27,714 nt of DNA from contig JBFLYN010000040.1 in assembly GCA_040756655.1 (NCBI GenBank), forward strand, positions 1 to 27,714, in the 5' to 3' direction. This document shows positions 9,312 through 17,148 of the stretch, piece by piece. The first letter of the stretch is position 1. The number at the start of each line of letters is the position of its first letter. Both the position numbers and the translations under genes were made by a program. This stretch comes from JBFLYN01 sp040756655 (GTDB lineage Bacteria; Bacillota; Sulfobacillia; UBA8153). The notes beneath the pieces were generated by a model. It ran no database searches, had not been told where the DNA came from, and worked only from the letters and a program-made list of their open reading frames with translations.

Positions 9312-9788
9312 ATGTCGGGCCGAAAGGCGGCCATCGCCGTTTGCATCCTGGTAAGCTTAGTTGCTTTGTCATCTACCGGATGGACACTGGCAAGGTGGCT
9401 GGCGTCGTACAGAACCATCCGAAGGCTTGACATCGGGTTGAGAGAAGTGCAACGTCTGCCCGATGAAGAAGCAACCTTCGTGGCTCACATCATTTTTGTG
9501 AACGCAGGACCGGTGGATGTCTGCGTTGAGGGGCTCTTCGCCACTCTCCGGTGGCACCAGAAGTTGGTCGCCTTCAGCGTCGTGCATCCCAAGGATCTGT
9601 ATGTGCCTGCTCAGCAGACCGTACCCTTCTCCTTGACCTACAGGTCCAACTTGACCCCCGACTCGTTGCCGCCCGGGGAGTCAAGTCCTCAGGACCAGGC
9701 ATGGTCCATCAAGGCGCATGTGGTGGTCAGGCCGACCACCAGACAGGGTGTCTTCCGGCTCAACCTGGAACGTCGGCCGGATCAGTAG
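9312..9788 (+). CDS. Membrane-anchored protein of unknown function
   Basis: 158 residues, family not recognised. A short basic start (MSGRK) is followed by one hydrophobic helix (AAIAVCILVSLVALSSTG), so the protein is probably anchored with its remaining ~125 residues outside. That part alternates hydrophobic and polar residues like a beta sandwich, for example ATFVAHIIFVNAGPVDVCVE and QTVPFSLTY. No catalytic motif is visible. ATG 9312 is chosen because AGGAGG (9299-9304) lies seven bases upstream; GTG 9306 is too close to it. It begins 17 bases after the DppC-type permease and is followed nine bases later by another membrane protein, so it is in the transporter operon. It might be an accessory or sensor part of the transporter; this is only inference from position. 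Confidence 0.75.
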   Translation: MSGRKAAIAVCILVSLVALSSTGWTLARWLASYRTIRRLDIGLREVQRLPDEEATFVAHIIFVNAGPVDVCVEGLFATLRWHQKLVAFSVVHPKDLYVPAQQTVPFSLTYRSNLTPDSLPPGESSPQDQAWSIKAHVVVRPTTRQGVFRLNLERRPDQ

Positions 9789-9797
9789 GGGGCAGAC

Positions 9798-10247
9798 ATG
9801 TCCGAGCTGCGTCTTGCGCAACTGCGAGAAGCAACAGAAGCCTGCAGGAGCCGGGCCATCGGGCCGGGCTGGTGGGCCCTGCTCCTCACGTCGGTTCTCA
9901 CTTACATGCTCATCAGTGCCTCTTTGGAGTTCGGAGAGTATGCGCCGTTGGCAGTCACCCGCCCGGCCCTCTATGCTGGCTTCGTGGCAGCCGGCTTCAT
10001 CATGGGTTGGACCTGCCGGAACATGGGCCGGGCACTCCTCCTCACAGCCGTAGTGCTCTTCAGCCCCCTGCTTTTGTACGGCGCGGCCATGGTCGCACTC
10101 CCGGTGATCATGGGGGGCATGGGTTTCCTCGACTTATTGATTATGTGGGCAGTCCAGCGGGTACTGGTGTACTTGCTCCTGGCCTCGATCCTCGGCTTTG
10201 TCGGCATCACCCTGGGCGTATTCATCTCGGTGATCAGCCATGGCTGA
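9798..10247 (+). CDS. Small multi-spanning membrane protein of unknown function
   Basis: 149 residues, family not recognised. A ~25-residue charged N-terminus (MSELRLAQLREATEACRSR) precedes about four hydrophobic segments: WWALLLTSVLTYMLI, YAGFVAAGFIMGW, LLLTAVVLFSPLLLYGAAMV and VYLLLASILGFVGITLGVF. No conserved motif is evident. ATG 9798 has only a weak purine-rich GGGGGCAG upstream, so translation may be coupled to the gene ending nine bases earlier. It is the last gene of the transporter operon; the next 120 bases carry nothing recognisable. Confidence 0.7.
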   Translation: MSELRLAQLREATEACRSRAIGPGWWALLLTSVLTYMLISASLEFGEYAPLAVTRPALYAGFVAAGFIMGWTCRNMGRALLLTAVVLFSPLLLYGAAMVALPVIMGGMGFLDLLIMWAVQRVLVYLLLASILGFVGITLGVFISVISHG

Positions 10248-10367
10248 AAAACAGCCGACCGGCTATCATCCCCGGCAGGACGGCCCGAGAAAGCCTGCGG
10301 AGGTAGACTCCGTCCAGCGGGACAGATGCTGACCACGGCTCCCGCTCGTACCCCGCAGCCCGGCGTC

Positions 10368-10634
10368 TTAGCAGCCCAACTCGCGGGCAATGACCAGGCG
10401 CTGTATCTCAGAGGTCCCTTCGCCGATGGTCATGAGCTTGGCGTCGCGCAGGTACCGTTTGACCGGGAATTCGGACACGTACCCGTAGCCCCCGTGGATC
10501 TGCACTGCCTCCAGCGCTGCGCGCACAGAGACCTCCGACGCGTACAGCTTGGCCATGGCCGCCTGCCGGGTATGGGGGTGCCCCTGGTCCTTGAGCCAGG
10601 CTGCACGCCAGGTGGCCAGGCGCGCGTGTTCGTG
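10368..10634 (-). pseudogene. C-terminal remnant of an acyl-CoA dehydrogenase
   Basis: On the minus strand about 85 residues match the end of a FAD-dependent acyl-CoA dehydrogenase. The sequence reads TWRAAWLKDQGHPHTRQAA, then MAKLYASEVSVRAALEAVQ, IHGGYGYVSEFPVKRYLRDA and IGEGTSEIQRLVIAREL. The last two contain the conserved QIHGG-type FAD contact and the GTSEI motif. A full gene would need about 380 residues; upstream of about 10625 the frame loses similarity and meets a TAA. The segment itself has no lesions. The enzyme would have worked in fatty-acid or branched-chain acyl-CoA oxidation, which fits thematically with the acetoacetyl-CoA synthetase nearby. Confidence 0.85.
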
Positions 10635-11029
10635 TTAGTGCCGGTTCAACATGACGGTGAATAGGGATAGGAATCCGGTAGACGTTGACGGTTGTAGGAT
10701 CGCCTGCTGACACGTTGGTTTCAAGGATGTGAGACCCTGCCCTGAGGCAGTTCTTCCAGCTCTTGCTACGCCCGAGGATCGGCGATGCGGGCATTGGCTC
10801 CTCTAAAGAGCCTGCTTAGCGAGGGGTCGTCTTAGTGCCGCCAGATGCTCCGGTGGATCACCGCCAATGGCCCGTTGTTCATGGTCATATGTGCTAATGC
10901 TAGACCGACGCCGAGTCAAGACGCAAGGGTGAGTCATAGCACCTGCCCGGGGCGGCCCTTAGTCCCGGTGACTTGCCTTGACGACAGCATCCACACCTAA
11001 CATGATCCCCTCAAGGGAGTCAGGCGCCA
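10635..11029. other. Intergenic stretch, no gene seen
   Basis: About 390 bases between two pseudogene remnants. No frame on either strand shows a recognisable protein. It may be the eroded body of the acyl-CoA dehydrogenase gene or of the lipoprotein copy to its right, but no family-like residues could be read. Confidence 0.4.
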
Positions 11030-11381
11030 TGGGAAAGTATGTTGGCCCTGGTAGTTGGCCCACACTACCACGCTGTGACCTGCGTCCACGTGGACCAGTT
11101 CCGCCAACCAGTCGTGGGGAAGGTAGGTCACCAGGCCCAGCTGGGGCGAGTGCAAGCGGGAGAAACGAAACGGGTCATCCATGCCTTCTAGGTTGATGAA
11201 GCCTTCCTTCTCCGGCGGACCCTCAGGATAGGCGTCCACCTGACGGCCGGGCACGTGGTTGGGAACACCCGGCGCCGGGTCGGCCGGTTTGTGGACGGCG
11301 GGCTTCCTGGGCACAGCCGGTCGACGCCAGCACCAGGGCCAGGTCCAGGGTCATCATGGGGAACTTGCGCACCCAACTCAT
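11030..11381 (-). pseudogene. Decayed secreted lipoprotein gene, copy 2 (paralogue of 4967-5462)
   Basis: This copy keeps the N-terminus that copy 1 has lost. From ATG at 11381 (minus) it reads MSWVRKFPMMTLDLALVLAS then TGCAQ, a lipoprotein signal with lipobox ASTGC. After a frame change near 11310 it continues KPAVHKPADPAPG, then PPEKEGFINLEGMDDPFRF, LHSPQLGLVTYLPHDWL and SVVVWANYQGQ. Similarity ends there, so the last half of the domain is gone. Corresponding segments of copy 1 are EGMDDPFRFVRFHSPALGFV and SVVVGANYQGN. The two copies are also clearly similar at DNA level, for example GGTCATCCATGCCTTCT at both. The product would be an anchored extracytoplasmic protein of unknown function. 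Confidence 0.65.
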
Positions 11382-11740
11382 CTTCCCATCGGTTTCACCC
11401 CAAGAGACATCGGCGGGCGTGCACTGGTTCCCGGCCAGCCCAAAGGTGCGCCCGGCGAAGGACCCGGGGGACTCCTGTGCGGCGAAGACCTGGACATGCT
11501 CCCGCAGGTTCTGACCTGGGGACGTAGGAGGGGCCCGGTGCTGCCGGGATGCAACGGCCAGCTGGTCTGGGCAGGGCCCGGTGCCGGGCGCACCGGGAAA
11601 ACGCCGCTGGACCGGACGGGTACCGGGCCGCATCCGGTTCCCCCGCGGGGAGGTGGGAGCCCGGCGGGCGGGTTGGGCCAGCACAGGCTGGCGCCAAGAC
11701 TGGTGCTCGGCCCGGGATTACCGGCGTGCGGGCGCTGGCC
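11382..11740. other. Intergenic stretch, possible remnant on minus strand
   Basis: About 360 bases without a supported gene. Directly upstream of the lipoprotein remnant, a minus-strand frame reads AQESPGSFAGRTFGLAGNQ then TPADVSWGETDGK. This has protein-like composition and may be the tail of another lost gene, but I cannot name a family. Other long frames here are shadows with low-complexity Arg/Pro/Gly content. Confidence 0.3.
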
Positions 11741-12202
11741 TCAACCTGTTTCCACCACCACCAGCATCTCAACTTCCACGGCGATGTTCATGGGTAGGGC
11801 CAGGACCCCGACGGCGCTGCGGGCGTGCCTGCCGCGGTCGCCCAAAACCTGGATTAAGAGATCGGAGCACCCGTTCATGACCTTGGGTTGTTGCACAAAA
11901 CCCGCTGCGCTGTTTACAAATCCCAGCACCTTGAACACTTGCCGGACCCGGTCCAGGGTGCCCAGTTCTCTTTGCATGACCGCCAGGCACTGCAGCGCTG
12001 CCCCCCGGGCAGCCTGGTAGCCTTCCTCCACGGTGAGGTCGTCCCCTACCCGGCCGCGAAAAGCCAGGTCGGCATTGCCCGAAAGGTACAGCAGATCGTT
12101 ATGACGTGCCGCAGCCAGGAAGTTGAACCCGTATGGCCCCGGGTCCAAGGGCGCGGGCAGGGTGATGCCCAGCTCCTGTAACCTCTTCTCCGTCTTGCCC
12201 AC
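11741..12202 (-). CDS. RidA family protein (YjgF/YER057c/UK114)
   Basis: 153 residues. RidA-fold proteins form trimers; RidA itself hydrolyses reactive enamine/imine intermediates. This sequence matches the subgroup with N-terminal KRLQELGITLPAPLDPGPYG, then NDLLYLSGNADL and LGFVNSAAGFVQQPKVMNG. It ends RHARSAVGVLALPMN before VEVEMLVVVE. In this subgroup the catalytic Arg of true RidA is not obviously conserved, so the exact activity is open. The start is GTG at 12202 (minus), eight bases after GGAGG; an upstream frame to 12292 is open but not family-like. It lies 119 bases downstream of acetoacetyl-CoA synthetase with a hairpin between, so it may have partly separate expression. Confidence 0.88.
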   Translation of the reverse strand: MGKTEKRLQELGITLPAPLDPGPYGFNFLAAARHNDLLYLSGNADLAFRGRVGDDLTVEEGYQAARGAALQCLAVMQRELGTLDRVRQVFKVLGFVNSAAGFVQQPKVMNGCSDLLIQVLGDRGRHARSAVGVLALPMNIAVEVEMLVVVETG

Positions 12203-12261
12203 TGCCGGCACCTCCAAGTTCCGGTTATATGCAGAGCGAGTGATGTGACTTGCGACGGGCC

Positions 12262-12294
12262 GGGTGCCCGGGCCGTGGGTCCGGCCGGGCACCC
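12262..12294 (-). terminator. 10-bp hairpin between aacS and the RidA-family gene
   Basis: GGGTGCCCGG pairs perfectly with CCGGGCACCC around a 13-base loop. It lies 28 bases past the acetoacetyl-CoA synthetase stop in the minus direction. No T-run follows, so it may be a weak terminator or an mRNA-stabilising structure. Confidence 0.5.
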
Positions 12295-12321
12295 ACTGGC
12301 CACGTCCCCGGTGGACGGGGT

Positions 12322-14274
12322 CTAGCTACACCGGAGCTCGGGAAGATCCCGGTAAAGCTCCAGGGCCCGGGGGTTGGCCAGCGCGTCCACGTTGGGCACC
12401 GGCCGGTTGTGGATGATGTTGCGCACCGCCAGTTCCACTTTCTTCCCGCTGATGGTATAGGGGATGTCGGCTACCTGGATGATGACGGCCGGTACGTGCC
12501 GGGGCGTGGTGTTGGTCCGGATGACGGTCTTGATGCGACGGGCCAGCTCCTGGTCCAGGGTCACGCCCGGGTGGAGCTTGACAAACAGCACAATGCGAGT
12601 GTCGCCCTCAAAGTCCTGGCCCACCACCAGGCTGTCCACGACCTCGTCCAGGGTCTCGACCTGCCGGTATATCTCCGCCGTCCCGATGCGCACGCCCCCG
12701 GGGTTGAGGGTGGCATCAGAGCGGCCGTAAATGATGACGCCGCCAGTCTGGCTGCTGATCTCGATGAAGTCACCGTGGTGCCAGACGCTGGGGTAGGTGG
12801 CGAAGTAGGTGTCGCGGTATTTCTGGTGGTGCGGGTCGTTCCAAAAGCCCACAGGTTGCGATGGGAAGGGTGCCGTGCACACCAGTTCGCCTTTTTGGTC
12901 CAGCACGGGAACGCCGCTTTCGTCGAAGGCCTGCACCTTCATGCCCAGCCCGCAGCACTGGAGTTCACCGGCGTGCACCGGCAAGAGGGGACTCCCCAGG
13001 GCAAAGCAGGAAATGATGTCGGTCCCTCCCGAGATGGAAGACAGGCAAAGGTCGGGCTTGACCTCGCGGTAAACGTACTCGAAGCTTTCCAGGAGCAGGG
13101 GAGATCCCGTGGAGAGGATGGCCCTCAGGTTGGCCAGGTCATACTCCCGGCCCGGCCGTACCCCGGCCTTTTCCACCGCGCTAAGATACTTGGCGCTGGT
13201 GCCGAAGACGCTGATGCGCTCGTCCTGGGCCAGCCTAAACAGGGTGCCCCAGTGCGGGTAGGAGGGAGAGCCGTCGTACAGCACCACGGTGGCCCCGGCG
13301 GCCAGGGAACTGACCAGCCAGTTCCACATCATCCAGCCACAAGTGGTGGCGTAGAAGATGCGGTCTTGGCGCTTTAGGTCGGTGTGCAACACCAGTTCCT
13401 TGAGGTGCTGCAAGAGAGTGCCGCCGGCCCCGTGCACGATGCACTTGGGCACACCGGTGGTGCCGGAGGAGTACATGATGTACAGGGGATGGTCAAAGGG
13501 AAGCTGCCGAAACTCCAGTTCCGGCACAGGTCCTGGGGCGAGAAAATCATGGAAGGAGAAAGCACCGGGGATGTGCCCGGCCCGGCTTCCGGCGTAGGGT
13601 ACCACTACCACCTTCTCTACCGAAGGTAACTCCGGGAGCAGGCCTGCCACGCGTTCCAGGGAGTCGTGGACTTTGCCGTTGTAGAAGTAACCGTCTGCGG
13701 TGAACAGCACCTTGGGCGCGATCTGCCCGAACCGGTCCAGGACCCCCTTGATGCCGAAATCCGGCGAACAGGACGACCAGATGGCCCCGATGCTGGCCGT
13801 GGCCAGCATGGCGATGACGGCTTCGGGCAGGTTGGGCAAAAACCCCGCCACCCGGTCGCCGACGGTAACGCCCGCCCCCTGCAAAGAACGGGCCAGCCGG
13901 GCCGTGAGCTCGTAAAGCTGCCGGTAGGTAAGCCTCCGGGTGACCCGGGTCTCGCCCTGGAAGACCAGCGCCGGTTGGTCGTCGGCGTACCGGAGCAGGT
14001 TCTGGGCAAAGTTCAGCCGGGCGCCTTCAAACCACCGGGCCGAGAGCATGTCTCCGGCGTCGCTCAGGACCCGCTGGTAGGGACTGGAGTGCACTACCCC
14101 ACAGAACTCCCACACCGCAGCCCAGAAATCCGGGATGTTCCTTACCGACCAGGTGTAAAGCTGCTGGTATGATGACAAGTCCAGTCCGTGCCTTTGGTTG
14201 ACATGGTCCAGAAACCGGGTCATGTTGGCTTCGGCCATCTGTTCGGGCGACGGCGTCCACAACAAGCGGCCCAT
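12322..14274 (-). CDS. aacS: Acetoacetyl-CoA synthetase (acetoacetate--CoA ligase)
   Basis: 650 residues, the typical length. Activates acetoacetate with ATP and CoA to acetoacetyl-CoA through an acetoacetyl-AMP intermediate, in the cytoplasm. The adenylation-domain P-loop reads LYIMYSSGTTGVPK (residues 264-277). IYGRSDATLNPGGVRIGTAE carries the ribose-binding Asp and the hinge region, and the C-terminal catalytic lysine lies in TISGKK (607-612). The N-terminal ACS-type block (TRFLDHVNQRHG, WFEGARLNFAQNLL) and the family-specific GMKVQAFDESG support acetoacetyl- over acetyl-CoA synthetase. ATG 14274 (minus) has GGGGAGG nearby. A likely promoter lies at 14318-14347. Together with the acyl-CoA dehydrogenase remnant it suggests ketone-body or short-chain acid use. 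Confidence 0.9.
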   Translation of the reverse strand: MGRLLWTPSPEQMAEANMTRFLDHVNQRHGLDLSSYQQLYTWSVRNIPDFWAAVWEFCGVVHSSPYQRVLSDAGDMLSARWFEGARLNFAQNLLRYADDQPALVFQGETRVTRRLTYRQLYELTARLARSLQGAGVTVGDRVAGFLPNLPEAVIAMLATASIGAIWSSCSPDFGIKGVLDRFGQIAPKVLFTADGYFYNGKVHDSLERVAGLLPELPSVEKVVVVPYAGSRAGHIPGAFSFHDFLAPGPVPELEFRQLPFDHPLYIMYSSGTTGVPKCIVHGAGGTLLQHLKELVLHTDLKRQDRIFYATTCGWMMWNWLVSSLAAGATVVLYDGSPSYPHWGTLFRLAQDERISVFGTSAKYLSAVEKAGVRPGREYDLANLRAILSTGSPLLLESFEYVYREVKPDLCLSSISGGTDIISCFALGSPLLPVHAGELQCCGLGMKVQAFDESGVPVLDQKGELVCTAPFPSQPVGFWNDPHHQKYRDTYFATYPSVWHHGDFIEISSQTGGVIIYGRSDATLNPGGVRIGTAEIYRQVETLDEVVDSLVVGQDFEGDTRIVLFVKLHPGVTLDQELARRIKTVIRTNTTPRHVPAVIIQVADIPYTISGKKVELAVRNIIHNRPVPNVDALANPRALELYRDLPELRCS

Positions 14275-14317
14275 TGACCAGTCCTCCCCTGTCCAGTGTT
14301 AATGCGGGCACACCCTA

Positions 14318-14347
14318 ATTGTACCAGTTACTGGACGCACGGCACAA
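14318..14347 (-). promoter_or_regulatory. Candidate promoter for aacS
   Basis: On the minus strand a TACAAT (-10, five of six consensus bases) at 14323-14318 follows a weak TTGTGC (-35) at 14347-14342 with an 18-base spacer. It is about 45 bases before the aacS start. Consensus match only. Confidence 0.4.
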
Positions 14348-15036
14348 TATTGTGAAAAGAAAGCCTTTCCCAAATTATCGCGCCCTGGCTGGTGTGTCTC
14401 CTCAAGTGGCGTAGCTTCGCCTGCCGTGTCCTCTGCGGATCATGTATGTTGTGAGTGCCGACAGCCAGGTGCGGGTTTGGGGCCACTGCTATGTCATCGC
14501 CGGTCATGCGTATCCGGTAGGGGTGTTGCTCTACAAAACCCAGCGGGACTGCCCCACAAAAAGCAAGTTCCGCCCAAAGTAGAAGCCGGTTGGAGTTGCG
14601 GTACTTCCGGTGCGCCCCGGATACACGCGGAAATGCGCCCGGCCCATGGCGTGCGCTGCGCCCGCAAGCAGGTGGCTCGGCGGTCTTGGGTCTATCGGCG
14701 CCGATTGTGGGGCTGCACGCGGCGGGATCCGGTCCGGTGGTCCTATCAGGACCGGATCTGCCATTGCCAACCCGCGACGACACGCGGCTAAGACCATCCA
14801 GCTACATAGGTTCATGCTATGCCTTGACTCACCGATGTCGCCTACAATCTCGCGCATATTCCATCGGATGCCTCCTGGCTGAACCATACCTTCAGCACCC
14901 TGGCCGTAAGACGGGTAGCGTCGGAAACACCCCTTCAATCCAGGTCCAGGGGAGGAATCCAGGAAGGAAGGCGGAATGTGGCACTTGGTTACAATGGTTA
15001 CTGTCCTTCCCTTGATATTCCTAACAGGGGGAAAAC
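14348..15036. other. Gene-poor stretch with a 10-bp inverted repeat
   Basis: About 690 bases between divergently transcribed genes, too long for promoters alone. No frame gives a recognisable protein. A plus-strand piece starting at 14441 (MYVVSADSQVRVWGHCYVIA) and a minus-strand piece (MTGDDIAVAPNPHLAVGTHN) are protein-like but run into stops or noise. Part of the region may be a heavily eroded gene. It also holds the inverted repeat at 14726-14758. The ABC exporter promoter presumably lies near the right end but is not obvious. Confidence 0.4.
14726..14758. repeat. 10-bp perfect inverted repeat
   Basis: GATCCGGTCC (14726-14735) and GGACCGGATC (14749-14758) are perfect inverted copies separated by 13 bases. 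It is in the gene-free region and far from either neighbouring start, with no T-run on either side. It could be a relic hairpin or a protein-binding site. Confidence 0.5.
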
Positions 15037-15945
15037 ATGATGCTGGCCTTGGAAATGGAGGGCCTTACCAAGTACTACGGTAGGGCCAAAGGCATTGTCG
15101 ACGTGAGCCTGGGGGTGAACGAAGGAGAGATATTCGGCTTTATCGGCCCCAACGGCGCGGGCAAGACCACCACCATCCGCTGTCTTTTGGGCCTCATCTA
15201 CCCGACCAAGGGTTCGGCTTCGGTGCTCGGGCGGAGAGTCATCCCGGGAGGAGGGCCCATTTACGAGCAGGTCGGCTACCTCCCTTCGGAGGTGAGGTTT
15301 TACCCGGAGCTGTCGGGCCGGGAGATCCTGGAGTATGCCGCCAGCTTCTACCGGGGAGTGGAGCGGGCCTGGGTGGATAGCCTGGCCCAGCGGCTGCAAT
15401 TTGACCCGTCCAAGCCCGTGCGCAAGTACTCCACCGGCAACCGGAAGAAACTCGGTATCATCCAAGCCCTGCTCCACCGGCCGCGCCTGGTCGTTCTGGA
15501 TGAGCCCACCAGCGGGCTGGACCCCATCATCAGGCTGGAGCTGTTCCACTTGCTCCAGGAGCTGAACCAGGCCGGGACCACCGTGTTCTTCTCCACCCAC
15601 GTCCTGGAAGAGGTGGACCGCATCTGTGCCCGGGTCGGGGTGATCAAAGAAGGACGCCTGGTTCAGGTCTCGCCCATCGACGAACTCCCGGGCCGGAAGA
15701 TGCGCCTGGTCACCCTCAGGCTGGCCGGCGGCGCCGACCCTGGCGTGGCCTTGGCCGGGTGGAATCCTGTTCCCGTCGAGGGAAAGCCGGGCTTTTACCA
15801 GCTGGCGGTGGAATCACCTGTCAACCACATAGTGGCCCGCCTGGCCACGCTGGACCTGGAGGAACTCAAGATCACCGACCCCAGCGTGGAGGAGCTGTTC
15901 TTGGCTTTGTACGAGCCCACCCGGGAAGGGGGTGCCAAGGGATGA
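15037..15945 (+). CDS. ABC transporter ATP-binding protein (ABC-2 exporter type)
   Basis: 302 residues. Hydrolyses ATP to power the membrane partner encoded next. Walker A is GPNGAGKTT (residues 37-45). The signature is the variant YSTGNRKK (131-138) in place of the classical LSGGQ, Walker B is LVVLDEP (151-157), and the H-loop His is H188 in FFSTHV. A ~70-residue C-terminal extension after the nucleotide-binding domain is usual for this exporter group (CcmA/NatA-like). ATG 15037 follows AGGGGGAAAAC. The stop overlaps the next start by the ATGA arrangement, so ATPase and permease are translationally coupled. The cargo is unknown; drug, lipid or antibiotic efflux are usual for the family. Confidence 0.93.
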   Translation: MMLALEMEGLTKYYGRAKGIVDVSLGVNEGEIFGFIGPNGAGKTTTIRCLLGLIYPTKGSASVLGRRVIPGGGPIYEQVGYLPSEVRFYPELSGREILEYAASFYRGVERAWVDSLAQRLQFDPSKPVRKYSTGNRKKLGIIQALLHRPRLVVLDEPTSGLDPIIRLELFHLLQELNQAGTTVFFSTHVLEEVDRICARVGVIKEGRLVQVSPIDELPGRKMRLVTLRLAGGADPGVALAGWNPVPVEGKPGFYQLAVESPVNHIVARLATLDLEELKITDPSVEELFLALYEPTREGGAKG

Positions 15946-16742
15946 TCCAGTCCAACGTCTTCTTGCGTGAATTGCGTCTTGGCCGCCGCAGCCTGATCAT
16001 CTGGACCGGGGTGGTCGTGCTCTTTGTCGCCATCTACTTGGGGTTTTTCCCGATCATGCAGGACCCGGACATGGCCAAGGTGGTCGAGGCCTATCCTGAG
16101 GCCATCAAGCAAGTTTTCAACCTCACCGGGGTGATGTTTACCGACGTCAACTTGTACCACGCGGGTATCGTTTTGCCCTACATCCTGCTCTTGACCAGCA
16201 TCTTTGCCCTCATGCTCGCCGGCAGCCTGGTGTCCCGCGACGCGGACCTGGGCACCGCGGAGTTTTTGTACACCAAGCCCGTCACCCGCAACCAGCTTCT
16301 GGCTTCCAAGGTCTCTGCGTTCTTGGTGATGCTCACCTTGTTGTGGGCCATCACCTTCGTGACCAGCACGATAGTGGGGTTCATGGCTGCGGGCAACCAG
16401 TACCGAATGGGGTTGCAGCTGCCGGTGCACCTGGCGGGCCTGGTGGCCACTGTGGCTGCCGGCGGGTTGGCCTTTGCCCTGGCGCCCTTTATCAACCAGG
16501 TCCAGGGCACCACCTACCTGGGAGTAGGCGTCGGACTGGGATTTTTCCTCCTCCACGCCTTGAGCGGCCTGAGCGCCCGCCTCGAGAACCTGAGATACCT
16601 GACCCTGTATTACTACGCCGATTTCCGCGGCGCGGCGACTGGAGAGCCGTTCATCGCGGGCATGGCGGCCTTGCTGGCCGTCTTCTTGGCCGGCACCGGC
16701 TTGGGGTTTCTGTTTCTAAACCGGAAGGAGTTCACGGGCTAA
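15942..16742 (+). CDS. ABC-2 type exporter permease
   Basis: 266 residues. Membrane partner of the ATPase it overlaps by four bases (ATGA at 15942-15945). The N-terminus (MIQSNVFLRELRLGRRSLII) starts with a cytoplasmic amphipathic segment, followed by a first membrane helix, an extracellular loop of about 70 residues containing MQDPDMAKVVEAYPEAIKQV, and then five hydrophobic segments. The GTAEFLYTKPVTRNQLLASK stretch between helices is characteristic of ABC-2 permeases of the bacitracin/NatB type. A longer upstream frame exists within the ATPase gene but is not used. A GC-rich hairpin with a T-run follows the stop. Confidence 0.88.
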   Translation: MIQSNVFLRELRLGRRSLIIWTGVVVLFVAIYLGFFPIMQDPDMAKVVEAYPEAIKQVFNLTGVMFTDVNLYHAGIVLPYILLLTSIFALMLAGSLVSRDADLGTAEFLYTKPVTRNQLLASKVSAFLVMLTLLWAITFVTSTIVGFMAAGNQYRMGLQLPVHLAGLVATVAAGGLAFALAPFINQVQGTTYLGVGVGLGFFLLHALSGLSARLENLRYLTLYYYADFRGAATGEPFIAGMAALLAVFLAGTGLGFLFLNRKEFTG

Positions 16743-17040
16743 AGGCCGGTACTGCCCGGGGCTACCGGGCGGGATTTTTTGGCCTTTGCGCTCTGCTTGG
16801 GGCTTTCGTCCACGCTTAACTGGAAAACGCTGGGCCGCGCGTACTGGCCCACTGCGTCGAAATCAAAGCGGCTTTGGGGGATGTTGCCCAAGTCCAGTTC
16901 AGCATAGAGGATGGCTTCCTGGTGGCGGATCGGTCCGGCGAGCCCTTCGGGTGGGGCATGACCCTGGGGCGGGATGGGCCGGTGCACCTGGAGCCAGAGT
17001 GCAATTGAGCTGGTGCCGGTGAGGCCGTAGCCGCAAAAAG
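16739..17040 (-). pseudogene. C-terminal remnant of a nitrilase-type carbon-nitrogen hydrolase
   Basis: On the minus strand a frame reads PPEGLAGPIRHQEAILYAEL, then DLGNIPQSRFDFDAVGQYAR and PSVFQLSVDE, ending at 16739. This matches the conserved end of nitrilases, where an LAGP turn is followed by EGILYAEIDL and DxxGHYxRPDVFxLxVD. The catalytic Cys region and the rest (about 250 residues) are absent; upstream of about 16965 the frame loses similarity. The remnant sits tail-to-tail with the ABC exporter and its last codons overlap that operon's terminator. It would have hydrolysed nitriles; function is lost here. Confidence 0.6.
16754..16780 (+). terminator. Rho-independent terminator of the ABC exporter operon
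   Basis: GCCCGG pairs with CCGGGC around a 5-base loop, and GGGATTTTTT follows. It lies 12 bases after the permease stop. The six-T tail is displaced four bases from the stem. Confidence 0.65.
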
Positions 17041-17148
17041 CGCCGGCGCCCCCGGAGCTGCAACGGCCGGGGACTGCTACCTGAAGCGGCGGGTGATCCG
17101 GGAGGCCGGCAGGAAGGCCCCGGCCCATCATCGCGGGCCCGGTTACCC

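Noticed and set aside
9551..10306. 251-codon plus-strand open frame
   Set aside because: Crosses two better-supported membrane protein genes in another frame; composition rich in Arg, Gly, Pro and His without structure.
12250..13377. 375-codon plus-strand open frame
   Set aside because: Antisense shadow of acetoacetyl-CoA synthetase. No family-like residues; its openness follows from high GC.
14441..14570. Possible fragment of a Mu/IS21-type transposase C-terminal domain (MYVVSADSQVRVWG, GHCYVIAGHAYP)
   Set aside because: The resemblance is limited to a short beta-type stretch, it meets a stop at once, and no catalytic region is nearby.
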